From NCBI GenBank assembly GCA_005116885.1, contig SWDP01000036.1:1-34980 (forward strand): a stretch of 34,980 bases of DNA. The letters run 5' to 3'. Shown piece after piece: positions 9,493-18,737 of this stretch. The first letter of the stretch is position 1, and each line of letters starts with the position of its first letter. Under the pieces are notes generated by a model, which made no database searches, was not told the origin of the DNA, and was given only the letters and a program-made list of their open reading frames with translations. This DNA comes from Nitrospira sp. (GTDB lineage Bacteria; Nitrospirota; Nitrospiria; Nitrospirales; Nitrospiraceae). The translations under genes and the position numbers were made by a program.

Positions 9493-10041
9493 TTACTCGT
9501 GATCTCCCTCCATATCCAGGACAGCCAGATACGGAAGGTTCCGGTACTTCTGCTGATAATCGAGTCCGTACCCCACGACATATTTATCGGGAATCTTGAA
9601 CCCTACATAATCAATGGTGACATTGATCACTCGCCGGTCTGGCTTACTCAATAAGGTACAGACTTTAATCGACCGAGGTTTTTTTTTCGCCAACGTCTTG
9701 ACCAAGTATTGAGCCGTAAGCCCGGAATCGACGATGTCCTCCACCAGCAACACATCTTTCCCTGTAATGTCCTCGGTCAACTCAGTCACCATTCTAACCG
9801 TTTTCACCTTGTTTGATGATTTTGTCTGAGATCCTTCACTCGTCACCATCAGAAAATCCACTCGTATGGGAATTCTAATTGCGCGAGCCAAATCGGCATA
9901 GAACGCATAGGCTCCCTTCAATACTCCCACCAAAACACAATCCATTCCAGTATAATCTGTTGTGATCTGCTTGCCCAACTCACGGATCCGAGCACGCATT
10001 TCTTCTTGTGTCACGATCGGTCGACCGAAGATCCGTTCCAT
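9493..10041 (-). CDS. hpt: Hypoxanthine phosphoribosyltransferase
   Basis: A 182-residue purine-salvage enzyme that transfers phosphoribose from PRPP to hypoxanthine or guanine. The PRPP motif [17 protein letters not shown] lies at about 94-110, and [16 protein letters not shown] near the N-terminus carries the diphosphate-binding loop. [20 protein letters not shown] is nearly reproduced near residue 160 (here beginning [12 protein letters not shown]), the purine-binding segment. The stop-to-start gap to tilS is 6 bp. The tilS-hpt-ftsH order is widely conserved in bacteria. Confidence 0.94.
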   Translation of the reverse strand: MERIFGRPIVTQEEMRARIRELGKQITTDYTGMDCVLVGVLKGAYAFYADLARAIRIPIRVDFLMVTSEGSQTKSSNKVKTVRMVTELTEDITGKDVLLVEDIVDSGLTAQYLVKTLAKKKPRSIKVCTLLSKPDRRVINVTIDYVGFKIPDKYVVGYGLDYQQKYRNLPYLAVLDMEGDHE

Positions 10042-10047
10042 AACTCC

Positions 10048-11532
10048 CTACTCCCTCTCTCCCACCCGATTGTACACCGAGACAACCAAACACCGTGTCG
10101 TCCCGCGACGAACGGCAAAACGCTCGTCCTGCCGCATCCCCACCACCCAGAGGATCCCCTCTGGCGCTACTAATAGCGGAACCTTCGCCCGTCCAGGACG
10201 AGCCACTTTCTGATCAGTAAAGAAGTCTTGCACCTTCTTGCTCTTCCCCTTCATCCCGTAAGGAACAAATCGGTCGCCAGCCTGCCATGCGCGAACGATC
10301 AAGGGCTCAGAAAACAGATCGGCATCGAACAGTGCCACACCGTGAGAAGAAATCTTCCCTAGCTCATCGGCAGCGCCACGAGTCATACGTTGTACATGAA
10401 TTTCCTGATTCGTTCCAGCCCATGAGACCATTGAAGGAACCGAAACCATATGTACCGCGCTCTTATTTTGGTCGACATCCATCGGATGGCTGCAATCTCT
10501 CCCTGCACCTGGGCTAAATCGCACTACCCCCTGATCCAGTGTCACGAGGACCTGCTTCAATCGCAGCCGAGCCCCGCTCTTCTCCTTGAGAAAGACGCGC
10601 CGAACTGATTCCACGACCGAAAAACTGCTCGCGCGCCCCTCTTCGTCGTAGGTCCGTAAGATGGATCGAATCAGACGCCGCTGAAGTGCAACCGGCAACT
10701 CGACGAAGGCTCGATGATCAACTCGTTGCACACCATGCGACTCACGGTTGACAAGTGCCTTCACAAGGGTACCTGTGACATCTTCCAAGAAATGTTCGTC
10801 TTCTCGTAGCAAATCCGCTTGCCGCTGCAGCACACGGACGGCAGTTGGCGCCAGCTGTGTGAGAACAGGGAACAGTTCCTTCCTGATTCGATTGCGATGA
10901 TAGACTGATTTTTCATTGCTCGAATCACGCCGATAGGTCAGCTCTTCATGATCCAAATACGCGAGCACTTCTTTACGGGAGGCTGCGAGAAGAGGTCGAA
11001 TAATCCCGTCTTTACGAGCGTACGACATTCCTGCTAACCCGGTCATGCCGGCCCCTCTCAATAACCACATGAGCACCGTTTCAGCCTGGTCATTGGCAGT
11101 ATGACCCACCGCAATGCGGTCGGCCCCTAGTTCGTGAGCCATGTGTTTCATGAAGTCATATCGCGCGTCACGTGCTGCAGCTTGAAGCGACAATCCCTGC
11201 CTCCGCTTGGCCAACGAGGGGCGATGGATGACAAGATTCAACTGTCGTTCATGGCAAAAGGTGTTCACAAATGATTCATCGCCGTCGGACTCCGCTCCGC
11301 GCAGCCCGAAGTTACAATGGATGACCGTCAACGTGAGGCGCCAGGAAGGGAGCAGGCGATGGAGAAGCGACAACAACGCAATCGAGTCTGGCCCGCCTGA
11401 CACTGCTACCAATAGGTGATGACCGGGAACGAACAGCTGATGCTGTCGCACGGTTCGAACAAATTGAGCCAACAACGTCGGCCGTGTGGTGGGTCTAGAT
11501 TGCGACCTCATGATTGTCGCTTCGGCGGCCAA
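10048..11532 (-). CDS. tilS: tRNA(Ile)-lysidine synthetase
   Basis: A 494-residue N-type ATP pyrophosphatase that converts C34 of tRNA-Ile2 to lysidine. The P-loop VAVSGGPDS is at 43-50, and HCNFGLRGAESDGDE and GHTANDQAETVLMWLLRGAGMTGLAGM follow as expected, with a C-terminal TilS domain near GDRFVPYGMKGKSKKVQDFF. The TTG at 11532 lies 2 bp after the ribF stop and has GGGAG about 9 bases upstream. An ATG at 11511 is an alternative start with no clear ribosome site. Either start leaves all motifs intact. Confidence 0.93.
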   Translation of the reverse strand: MAAEATIMRSQSRPTTRPTLLAQFVRTVRQHQLFVPGHHLLVAVSGGPDSIALLSLLHRLLPSWRLTLTVIHCNFGLRGAESDGDESFVNTFCHERQLNLVIHRPSLAKRRQGLSLQAAARDARYDFMKHMAHELGADRIAVGHTANDQAETVLMWLLRGAGMTGLAGMSYARKDGIIRPLLAASRKEVLAYLDHEELTYRRDSSNEKSVYHRNRIRKELFPVLTQLAPTAVRVLQRQADLLREDEHFLEDVTGTLVKALVNRESHGVQRVDHRAFVELPVALQRRLIRSILRTYDEEGRASSFSVVESVRRVFLKEKSGARLRLKQVLVTLDQGVVRFSPGAGRDCSHPMDVDQNKSAVHMVSVPSMVSWAGTNQEIHVQRMTRGAADELGKISSHGVALFDADLFSEPLIVRAWQAGDRFVPYGMKGKSKKVQDFFTDQKVARPGRAKVPLLVAPEGILWVVGMRQDERFAVRRGTTRCLVVSVYNRVGERE

Positions 11533-11534
11533 GA

Positions 11535-12479
11535 TTACCGCACTCCCTGCGAAAACCGCCGCAAGCTGCTGCGTGCCTGCTCCACATCACAAGCAATTTG
11601 TTGTGAGAGCTCATCCACAGAGGCAAAGATCTGATCGCCGCGTAACCGCACCACAAATTGCACGGTGATCTGTTGGCCATAGAGATCGCAGGTTTGATCC
11701 AATAGATTGACTTCGATCAGCCGTTCGCCTGCGCCAAAGGTCGGCCTCGTCCCGATGTACGCGATCGCATCATAGATTTGAGGCCCAAAGACCGTCCGCG
11801 CCGCATAGACGCCATCAGGCGGGACAACACGGTCGTCGGGGATGCGCACATTGGCCGTGGGCCAGCCCATTGCCTGTCCCTGTTGCGTCCCCCGCACCAC
11901 CATGCCGCGAATTCCATAGGTGCGCCCAAGCAATGCGGTAGCCCGCTCCATTTCTCCCACTTGAATAAGTTGGCGAATCCTGCTTGAACTCACCACGTCA
12001 CCGTCACACATTATCGGGGGCATGGGATGAACTCGGAATCCATGCTGCTCGCCAAGATGCACGAGGTCATCAATACGACCTTTCCGGCCCTTCCCAAACG
12101 CAAAGTGATTCCCCACAAATAGTTCAGACAAGGCAAGAGATCGATGCAGGATGTCTGCCGCAAATTGACCGGGACTCATCGCTGCAAAAGTGGGAGTAAA
12201 CTCCAAGAAGACCACTTCGTCTATCCCTGAGTCTTCGAAGAGCGCCAGTTTTTCTTCTAGGGTGGTGAGAAAGCGAAGATCGACATGCGGTGCGAGGATT
12301 TTGACCGGATGCGGCTCGAAGGTCAGCACGAGTGCTGTACCCTGTACCTTCCGCGCGGTCTCGACCACCGTCTGCAGTAGCGCGCGATGACCCAGGTGGT
12401 GGCCATCGAAATTACCGATCGTGGCGACTGGATAGGGACGTGGAGACTCCCCATGCAGCCCACGCGTCACTTTCAACAT
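11535..12479 (-). CDS. ribF: Bifunctional riboflavin kinase / FAD synthetase
   Basis: A 314-residue two-domain enzyme making FMN and then FAD from riboflavin. The N-terminal adenylyltransferase domain shows IGNFDGHHLGHRALL (about 21-35), FEPHPVKIL and SSSRIR. The C-terminal flavokinase domain shows GQAMGWPTANVRIPDDRVVPPDGVYA, the site of magnesium and ATP binding, and YIGTRPTFG. It starts 5 bp after the hemB stop and ends 2 bp before the tilS start, so the three genes are almost certainly cotranscribed. Confidence 0.95.
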   Translation of the reverse strand: MLKVTRGLHGESPRPYPVATIGNFDGHHLGHRALLQTVVETARKVQGTALVLTFEPHPVKILAPHVDLRFLTTLEEKLALFEDSGIDEVVFLEFTPTFAAMSPGQFAADILHRSLALSELFVGNHFAFGKGRKGRIDDLVHLGEQHGFRVHPMPPIMCDGDVVSSSRIRQLIQVGEMERATALLGRTYGIRGMVVRGTQQGQAMGWPTANVRIPDDRVVPPDGVYAARTVFGPQIYDAIAYIGTRPTFGAGERLIEVNLLDQTCDLYGQQITVQFVVRLRGDQIFASVDELSQQIACDVEQARSSLRRFSQGVR

Positions 12480-12484
12480 CGTCG

Positions 12485-13456
12485 TCAGCGGAGGAGACGC
12501 GCAGCGTCTTTGGCAAAATAGGTCAGAATAAGATCTGCGCCGGCCCGCTTAATCGAGAGCAACGATTCCATCATCGCGCGCGATTCATCGAGCCAGCCTG
12601 CGTTGGCGGCCGCTTTGATCATGCTGTATTCTCCACTCACTTGATAGGCTGCCACCGGCAATAACATCTGCGTTCTGGCAGCGGCAATGATATCGAGATA
12701 TGGCAACGCCGGTTTCACCATAATGATGTCCGCCCCTTCTTCAACATCGAGCGCGATTTCCCGAAGTGCTTCACGGCGATTGGCAGGATCCATCTGGTAG
12801 GATTGCCGATCGCCGAATTGAGGACTTGAAAACGCCGCGTCCCGAAATGGTGCATAAAAGCAGGATGCAAACTTTGCAGCATAGGCCATAATCGGCAATT
12901 CTGGAAAACCCGCCTGATCCAGATCCGCCCGGATCGCCCCCACCCGCCCGTCCATCATATCGGACGGAGCCACCATGTCGGCGCCGGCTTGCGCGTGGGT
13001 CCTCGCCATGGCACACAGACACTCCAGCGTTTCGTCGTTGAGAATGCGTCCATCTTTGACGATACCGCAATGGCCATGATCGGTATATTCATCGATGCAG
13101 ACATCGGTCACAACCAATAGCTCCGGCACCTGGTTCTTGACCGCTTTGACGGCCCGCTGCACGATGCCGTTCGGATCAAACCCCGAACTCCCTCGATCAT
13201 CTTTCCGGTCGGGAACCCCAAAGAGGATGATGCCAGGAATCCCCAAAGCCGCAATCTCACCAGCCTCTTTCACCAACAGATCGACTGAAAGACGGAACTG
13301 CCCCGGCATCGACGCAATCTCCTCCCGCCGGTCTCGCCCTTCGACAACGAACAACGGATAGATCAAGTCGGACGGAGCCAGGTGCGTCTCCCGCACCATA
13401 CGACGAAAGGTCTCATGCTGCCGCAGCCTCCGTAGGCGCTGTATTGGGAAAGCCAT
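12485..13456 (-). CDS. hemB: Delta-aminolevulinic acid dehydratase (porphobilinogen synthase)
   Basis: A 323-residue enzyme joining two 5-aminolevulinate molecules into porphobilinogen. The allosteric and metal segment includes [15 protein letters not shown], a version in which only part of the Cys-rich zinc motif remains. [34 protein letters not shown] (first Schiff-base Lys) and [11 protein letters not shown] (second Lys) are all present, as is YQVSGEYSM. The Asp-rich rather than Cys-rich metal loop suggests a magnesium-dependent form (inference). The gene sits 4 bp after a CBS-domain gene in the heme operon. Confidence 0.96.
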   Translation of the reverse strand: MAFPIQRLRRLRQHETFRRMVRETHLAPSDLIYPLFVVEGRDRREEIASMPGQFRLSVDLLVKEAGEIAALGIPGIILFGVPDRKDDRGSSGFDPNGIVQRAVKAVKNQVPELLVVTDVCIDEYTDHGHCGIVKDGRILNDETLECLCAMARTHAQAGADMVAPSDMMDGRVGAIRADLDQAGFPELPIMAYAAKFASCFYAPFRDAAFSSPQFGDRQSYQMDPANRREALREIALDVEEGADIIMVKPALPYLDIIAAARTQMLLPVAAYQVSGEYSMIKAAANAGWLDESRAMMESLLSIKRAGADLILTYFAKDAARLLR

Positions 13457-13460
13457 CGGA

Positions 13461-13853
13461 TCACTTCCTCGGGAGATTCGTCAAGAACAACACGAGATCG
13501 CGCACGGAAATCAGACCGACTAATTTGCCATCCTGCGTCACGCCAAGATGGCGGATATGCGTTTTGGCCATCAGATCGTTGGCATCTAAGAGCGTCTTAT
13601 TCTCCTCGATCGTCATGATAGGGGCCGACATCACTTGCTCAACCGTCGTCTTGTGGATATCAGCTCCTGTCGCGACCACACGCCGGACCATATCGGTATC
13701 CGTGAGGATACCGATGATCTCCTTTCCATTTGTCACGAACAGGCTACCGATGCCACGATCGCGCATGATCCGTGCTGCAGTCTGCGCATCCATATCCCGC
13801 TCTACTGTCACAAACTTCTCTCTTGGAACCATGAACGACTTGACTGCGACCAT
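13461..13853 (-). CDS. Two-CBS-domain protein
   Basis: A 130-residue protein consisting of a CBS pair and nothing else. The first CBS repeat covers about 10-65 ([33 protein letters not shown]), the second about 72-128 ([32 protein letters not shown]). Such modules bind adenosyl ligands and usually regulate a partner. The ribosome site GGGAGGG precedes ATG 13853. It lies between cobA-hemD and hemB with a 4-bp gap to hemB, so it might sense nucleotide state for tetrapyrrole synthesis. That role is inference; no target is shown by the sequence. Confidence 0.88.
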   Translation of the reverse strand: MVAVKSFMVPREKFVTVERDMDAQTAARIMRDRGIGSLFVTNGKEIIGILTDTDMVRRVVATGADIHKTTVEQVMSAPIMTIEENKTLLDANDLMAKTHIRHLGVTQDGKLVGLISVRDLVLFLTNLPRK

Positions 13854-13906
13854 AACAAGACCCTCCCTTCGCTAAAGCATCCCATTGCCCTGCCGTCTAC
13901 ATCGAA

Positions 13907-15472
13907 CTAACTGCGCGTGGAAACAGTAACGCGTGCCCCTTTCTGAAAATACTTCACAATCATGTCTGCCAGTGCCGGCACCGTATTCTCAGCCGGCATG
14001 ACCGTGACCGTTAATCCATACTCTTCTGCCGTGCGTGCCGTAATGGGCCCGATACACGCCACCACCACCTCTTCAAGCAGAGATTTCACCGCGTGTCGTC
14101 CTCCAAAGACTTCCACGAAATTTCGGACGGTGGCGGAACTCGTGAATGTCACCACCGCCACCCGCCCATCGTGAAACTGTTGCGTCAATGAGGCAACATC
14201 CACCGCCGGGGAGATCGTGCGATAGACGGGAATCACATCGACAGTTGCCCCTAATTCACGCAACTGTTCCGGCAAGATTTCGCGCGCAACTTCGGCACGT
14301 GGGATCAAGACACGGCTCCCACGAATCCCTAGATCAGCCAATGCGGCGATAATTCCCTCCGCCTGAAATTCGGTTGGAATGATATCCGGTGTCAGCCCAT
14401 ACGTTTCCAGTTCCTGCGCTGTTCTCGGTCCAATGGCGCACAGTCGAAGATTCGCCAACGCACGCGCATCCTTCCCCGCAGCACGAAGCCGATCCATGAA
14501 GGGCCTTACCCCATTCACGCTGGTAAAAATGAGCCACTGATAGGTATTGAGACGAGTCACCGCGCCATCAATCGCCTGCCAACTGGCTGGAGGCACGATT
14601 TGAATCGTCGGAACTTCAATCGGCTCTGCACCATAGGCAGCCAGTAATTGGGAAAATTCTCTCGCTTGCTCCCGTGCGCGAGTCAGCACGATCCGTTTCC
14701 CAAAGAGCGGCTTCGTTTCAAACCAATTGAGCTGTTCTCGCAACCGCACGACTTCACCCACGACGATGACGGTAGGCGGTTCAAGATGGGCCGCTTCTGC
14801 TTTTGCGACAATATCGCCCAATGTCCCCACAATTGTTTCTTGATCGGCTTTGGTCCCCCACCGAATCGCGGCGACCGGCTGGTTCGGCGGCCGTCCTTCT
14901 GACAGGAGCCGTGTGACGATCGCGGGAAGATTCTTCATGCCCATCATGAAGACAAGGGTCCCAGATGTGCTGGCCAACTTCGGCCATTCCAACTGAGTTT
15001 CCGGCTTAGTAGGATCTTCATGGCCGGTGACAAACGTCACCGTGGATGCCAATGTACGATGGGTCACCGGAATGCCTGCATAGGCAGGAACCGCGACTGC
15101 GGCCGTCACACCAGGCACAATCTCAAACTCGATCCCTGCGGCCGCGACGGCTTCTGCCTCTTCTCCACCGCGGCCGAAGACAAACGGGTCGCCCCCTTTG
15201 AGTCGAACGACCACATGTCCCTCTTTCGCACGTTCAATAAGCAATCGATTGATATCGGTCTGGTCTTGATACTGTCCGCGTCCCCGTCGACCCACATAAA
15301 TACGTTGTGCCGACGGTGGAGCATACTGTAATAGGGCCGGATTGGCGAGAAAATCGTACAGGACGACATCTGCCGTTTCAAGGCATTCCTTCCCTTTCAG
15401 TGTCAACAGTCCGGGATCGCCTGGTCCTGCTCCGACCAAGTAGACCTTCCCTGTTCTATTCACTGTGGTCAT
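13907..15472 (-). CDS. cobA-hemD: Fused uroporphyrinogen-III C-methyltransferase / uroporphyrinogen-III synthase
   Basis: A 521-residue fusion. Residues about 8-245 are an S-adenosylmethionine uroporphyrinogen methyltransferase: VYLVGAGPGDPGLLTLKG, RLKGGDPFVFGRGGEE and VPGVTAAVAVPAYAGIPVTHR. Residues about 258-510 are HemD, with VLTRAREQAREFSQLL, FTSVNGVRPFMDRL and VVTFTSSATVRNF. HemD cyclises hydroxymethylbilane; the methyltransferase takes the product to precorrin-2 for siroheme, cobalamin or heme d1. The start ATG overlaps the hemC stop as ATGA. The same fusion occurs in several phyla, including Gram-positives. The two activities at the heme/siroheme branch are therefore made in a fixed ratio. 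Confidence 0.94.
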   Translation of the reverse strand: MTTVNRTGKVYLVGAGPGDPGLLTLKGKECLETADVVLYDFLANPALLQYAPPSAQRIYVGRRGRGQYQDQTDINRLLIERAKEGHVVVRLKGGDPFVFGRGGEEAEAVAAAGIEFEIVPGVTAAVAVPAYAGIPVTHRTLASTVTFVTGHEDPTKPETQLEWPKLASTSGTLVFMMGMKNLPAIVTRLLSEGRPPNQPVAAIRWGTKADQETIVGTLGDIVAKAEAAHLEPPTVIVVGEVVRLREQLNWFETKPLFGKRIVLTRAREQAREFSQLLAAYGAEPIEVPTIQIVPPASWQAIDGAVTRLNTYQWLIFTSVNGVRPFMDRLRAAGKDARALANLRLCAIGPRTAQELETYGLTPDIIPTEFQAEGIIAALADLGIRGSRVLIPRAEVAREILPEQLRELGATVDVIPVYRTISPAVDVASLTQQFHDGRVAVVTFTSSATVRNFVEVFGGRHAVKSLLEEVVVACIGPITARTAEEYGLTVTVMPAENTVPALADMIVKYFQKGARVTVSTRS

Positions 15473-16431
15473 GTCGCCCCATAGATCGCTTGGAGTATTC
15501 TATCCCCACCGCGTGAGAGCAGGCGTTCCGCGAGTTGGGTGCCGATCGACTCCGGATCCTCAATGGTGCCTTCAGCCGCATCACGAAGAAGCTCTTTCCC
15601 GTCCACGCTGGAGACCAATCCTTCCAGTCTTACTCCTGCCCCCGCTACAGTTGCATGTGCCGCGATCGGCACCTGGCAGCCTCCTTGGAGCCGATGGAGC
15701 AACGCGCGTTCGGCAAGCACGGCCGTCTTGCTCGGCGCATGGTTCAAGCCACTCAACAGAGCACGAATGAAGACATCCTCTTGCCGGCCCTCGATTCCCA
15801 GCGCCCCCTGACCTATGGCAGGCAAACAAATCTGCGGCGAAAGATATTCTGTAATCTCATGTGCCCAGGCCAATCGTCGAAGCCCCGCTGCAGCCAGTAC
15901 GATCGCGTCGAATTGTCCTTCACGTAATTTCTTCAGGCGGGTATCCAGATTCCCGCGCAACATGGCGATTGCAAGGTCTGGTCTCGCATACAAAAACTGC
16001 GATTGGCGGCGCAGACTACTGGTGCCGATCCGAGCGCCACGAGGAAGATCCTTGAACGACCACCCGTCACGACTGATCAACGCATCCCGTGGATCCTCGC
16101 GAGGCGGCACACAGAGAATCTCCAATCCCTCGGGCAATTCTGTGGGCACATCTTTCATACTATGCACGGCCAGATCAATCTCACCGCTCAAGAGCGCTTC
16201 CTCAATCTCCTTCACGAACAGTCCCTTCCCGCCAATTTGGGCTAGCGGGACATCCAAAATCTTATCTCCCGAAGTTTGTATCCTCCGCAGGGTGACCGAC
16301 ACATGCGGGGCCAGTGCGTGCAATTGCGCCTGCACCCACTCGCTCTGTTGCACCGCGAGCTTGCTCCCGCGCGTTCCCAACACGACGGTGGATCGTTCCT
16401 CACCGACTTGTGACATCGCTCCCTTCACCAA
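15469..16431 (-). CDS. hemC: Porphobilinogen deaminase (hydroxymethylbilane synthase)
   Basis: A 320-residue enzyme polymerising four porphobilinogens. GTRGSKLAVQQSEWV is at the N-terminus, DLAVHSMKDVP (86-96) holds the catalytic Asp, and RRQSQFLYARPDL holds cofactor-contacting Arg residues. LQGGCQVPIAAHA places the dipyrromethane-bearing Cys at 252. The start is uncertain: TTG 16431 and GTG 16428 both follow GGAGG, with GTG at the better spacing; ATG 16416 is further in with a crowded site. The gene is 27 bp behind hemA and overlaps cobA-hemD by 4 bp. Confidence 0.95.
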   Translation of the reverse strand: MVKGAMSQVGEERSTVVLGTRGSKLAVQQSEWVQAQLHALAPHVSVTLRRIQTSGDKILDVPLAQIGGKGLFVKEIEEALLSGEIDLAVHSMKDVPTELPEGLEILCVPPREDPRDALISRDGWSFKDLPRGARIGTSSLRRQSQFLYARPDLAIAMLRGNLDTRLKKLREGQFDAIVLAAAGLRRLAWAHEITEYLSPQICLPAIGQGALGIEGRQEDVFIRALLSGLNHAPSKTAVLAERALLHRLQGGCQVPIAAHATVAGAGVRLEGLVSSVDGKELLRDAAEGTIEDPESIGTQLAERLLSRGGDRILQAIYGAT

Positions 16432-16458
16432 CTCACCTCCCGATCACAAACAGTATGC

Positions 16459-17850
16459 TCAATGACGTGGTATCTCCGAGCCAGTCCTTGGAGTCACCTC
16501 TTCAGCATCCTGGATACCGTCATGTGACGGATGACAGGTCTCCGACTCAGATGAAGGGCTCCCGTTGACGTTGGGACCGGAAGAATCTCCGAGGCCGAAG
16601 AATCGCCTGGCGGCTTCGACAAAGGCGGCTCCCTCCGAGGAATTCACCTCAGCCTTCAGCGTCACCATCGTATTGTGAATAAGCTTATTGACAATGGACG
16701 ACGCCATCGCCTCGACCAATTCACGTTCCGTCGAGGACAAATGTGCCAATCTCCCCAAAGTCTTGTCGATCTCAGATCTTTTAATCTCATCGATCCGAGC
16801 GCGGAGCGCCACAATGGTGGGAGTCACTTCAAGCGATTGAAGCCATTGCCGCACGACCCCAACTTCATCCATCACCATCCGCTCGGCTTTCTCGGCCTCA
16901 TTGAGGCGCTCCCCGCGATTCCGTTCAACCCGCGTCTTTAAATCATCGATGTCGAACAGGAAGGCGTTATCCACATGCCGCACCGCCGGATCAATATTAC
17001 GCGGGACCGAAATGTCGATTAGAAACATCGGACGGTTCATCCGTTGCTTCACCGAATGCTGCACATCGTCCTCGCTCACAAGATAATGCGCGGCACCGGT
17101 CGACACTAATACAATATCGGCAGAGGCCATATCCTCCCGAAATTCCTCAAAAGGGACCGCGGTACCACCAAACCGATTGGCCAATTCCACTGCATGTTGA
17201 GGACTTCTGGTCGTCACCCGCACATGCCGAACACCGCTGGCAATGAAATGTCGTGCGGCTAACTTAGCCATTTCCCCTGCTCCCACCAACAGCACGGTCT
17301 TCTCAGTTAAGTCTGAAAAAATCTTCTTGGCCAATTCAACTGCCGCGTAACTCACCGACACCGCCATTTCGGAAATTTTCGTTTCCGTCCGCACACGTTT
17401 GGCGACGGAAATCGCTTTCTTCATCACTTTGTTCAGAATGATGCCGGTGGACTTGTTCGTCAGCGCAACCTCGAAGGCCTCTTTGATCTGGCCCAGAATC
17501 TGCGATTCACCGATGATCATAGAGTCGAGACTGGAGGCGACCCGAAACAAATGGCCAAGTGCCCGATCCCCCTCATGCCAGTACAGATGAGGAGTCAGTT
17601 GCTCTGAGGAGAGCGAGAGGTGGGCATCCGCCAGGAAATCCTGAATTCGTCCATACCCTGACTCGATCTCATCAACCACGGCATAGACCTCAACCCTGTT
17701 GCACGTCGACAGCAACACCCCTTCTCGCACTCCTTGATACGAACACAGGCGACCTAATGCTTCACCCATCCGGCTTTCGGGAATCGCCAGCTTCTCGCGG
17801 ATTTCGACTGGGGCGGTCTTATGGCTCAAACCGACGACGACTATATGCAT
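16459..17850 (-). CDS. hemA: Glutamyl-tRNA reductase
   Basis: Taking ATG 17850, the protein has 463 residues and starts MHIVVVGLSHKTAPVEIRE, exactly where the family starts. A longer reading to 17913 would run into the upstream gene and adds no homologous residues. LLSTCNRVEVYAV places the catalytic Cys at 50, IIGESQILGQIKEAF follows, and VLLVGAGEMAKLAARHF is the NADPH fold. A C-terminal dimerisation helix region follows. It reduces glutamyl-tRNA to glutamate-1-semialdehyde, the committed step of the C5 pathway. The partner gene hemL is not in the window. Its ATG is 1 bp beyond the stop of the hemX-like gene. Confidence 0.96.
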   Translation of the reverse strand: MHIVVVGLSHKTAPVEIREKLAIPESRMGEALGRLCSYQGVREGVLLSTCNRVEVYAVVDEIESGYGRIQDFLADAHLSLSSEQLTPHLYWHEGDRALGHLFRVASSLDSMIIGESQILGQIKEAFEVALTNKSTGIILNKVMKKAISVAKRVRTETKISEMAVSVSYAAVELAKKIFSDLTEKTVLLVGAGEMAKLAARHFIASGVRHVRVTTRSPQHAVELANRFGGTAVPFEEFREDMASADIVLVSTGAAHYLVSEDDVQHSVKQRMNRPMFLIDISVPRNIDPAVRHVDNAFLFDIDDLKTRVERNRGERLNEAEKAERMVMDEVGVVRQWLQSLEVTPTIVALRARIDEIKRSEIDKTLGRLAHLSSTERELVEAMASSIVNKLIHNTMVTLKAEVNSSEGAAFVEAARRFFGLGDSSGPNVNGSPSSESETCHPSHDGIQDAEEVTPRTGSEIPRH

Positions 17851-17851
17851 A

Positions 17852-18655
17852 TCACGACACCGGTCCGTGACTCTTGAGGACCACACCGATGAGAGTGAGA
17901 ATAACACCGGCAAACCCGATAATCGTCAAATATGCCGCCCGTTTGGCTCTCCAGCCCACGGTCAAGCGTCCGGTCAATACGACAAAATAGAACACCCATG
18001 TCGCAAGCGCCCAGACTTGCTCGGGGTTCCAGTTCACATACGAACCCCGAGAAAACTCAGCGGAGAGCGCACCGGTAATGATGCCGAGCGTGAGGAGGGG
18101 AAAACCCGTCACAATCGACCGTTGATTCAGATTGTCGAGAAAATCCAGGGCCGGTAACTTAGAGTAGAGGACATTGAACCGTTTAGACTTGAGAAGTCCG
18201 TCTTGAATCAGATACATGACACCAGCAACGAACGCGACGGCAAATCCCACGGTACCAAGCATGCTCAGCGTGACATGGACCCACAGCGTTCCAAACACCG
18301 GAGTCAGCGTCGGAACTGCCTCCGGTAACGCGGCAGCAGAGACAAGCGACAGTAAGGCCAGCGGAACGATAAACGAGCCAAGCACATGCAGATGATGACG
18401 AAACTCCACGGCAAGGAATACCAGGATCAGCATCCAGGAGAAAAACGACAGGGCTTCATGGAATCCAGGCGACGAGATGTCTGTCACCCCGACCATCCCT
18501 GCACCCAACGCAATGGTATGTGCGGCAAACCCGGTCGCGGTCATACCCAGCGAGATATTTGCCAGGACTTCAGACGGCCAGAGCAGATAGATCAGAAAGG
18601 AAACGGTGGCCGCAAAATACAGGGCCATCGTCACCACGAAGAACATGGCGGCCAT
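17852..18655 (-). CDS. HemX/CcsA-like cytochrome c assembly family membrane protein
   Basis: A 267-residue integral membrane protein with about eight hydrophobic segments. LWVHVTLSMLG (about 125-135) and GSYVNWNPEQVWAL (about 205-218) align with the CcsA/CcmC region that in true heme handlers carries the tryptophan-rich motif. Here only the NW and VW positions remain, as in HemX proteins. HemX genes commonly sit next to hemA (as in Bacillus hemAXCDBL), where they affect glutamyl-tRNA reductase level. It could instead be a c-type cytochrome maturation subunit. The stop is 1 bp from the hemA start, and the promoter at 18,708-18,737 makes it the first gene of the operon. Confidence 0.82.
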   Translation of the reverse strand: MAAMFFVVTMALYFAATVSFLIYLLWPSEVLANISLGMTATGFAAHTIALGAGMVGVTDISSPGFHEALSFFSWMLILVFLAVEFRHHLHVLGSFIVPLALLSLVSAAALPEAVPTLTPVFGTLWVHVTLSMLGTVGFAVAFVAGVMYLIQDGLLKSKRFNVLYSKLPALDFLDNLNQRSIVTGFPLLTLGIITGALSAEFSRGSYVNWNPEQVWALATWVFYFVVLTGRLTVGWRAKRAAYLTIIGFAGVILTLIGVVLKSHGPVS

Positions 18656-18707
18656 AGAGGGCTATCCTCTCAACTTTTCAGGACAAACAGACGACATTAA
18701 GCTGTGG

Positions 18708-18737
18708 ATTATATCGATGGCGCGAGAGGGGAGTCAA
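18708..18737 (-). promoter_or_regulatory. Strong sigma-70 type promoter of the heme operon
   Basis: On the minus strand TTGACT (18737-18732), an 18-bp spacer and a perfect TATAAT (18713-18708) lie 53 bp upstream of the hemX-like start. Transcription would begin near 18,701. The promoter lies across the beginning of the divergent rsmI-like gene. Confidence 0.75.

Noticed and set aside
17851-17913. Upstream extension of hemA by 21 codons
   Set aside because: It lies within the end of the hemX-like gene, and the family starts at MHIVVVGLSHKTAP.
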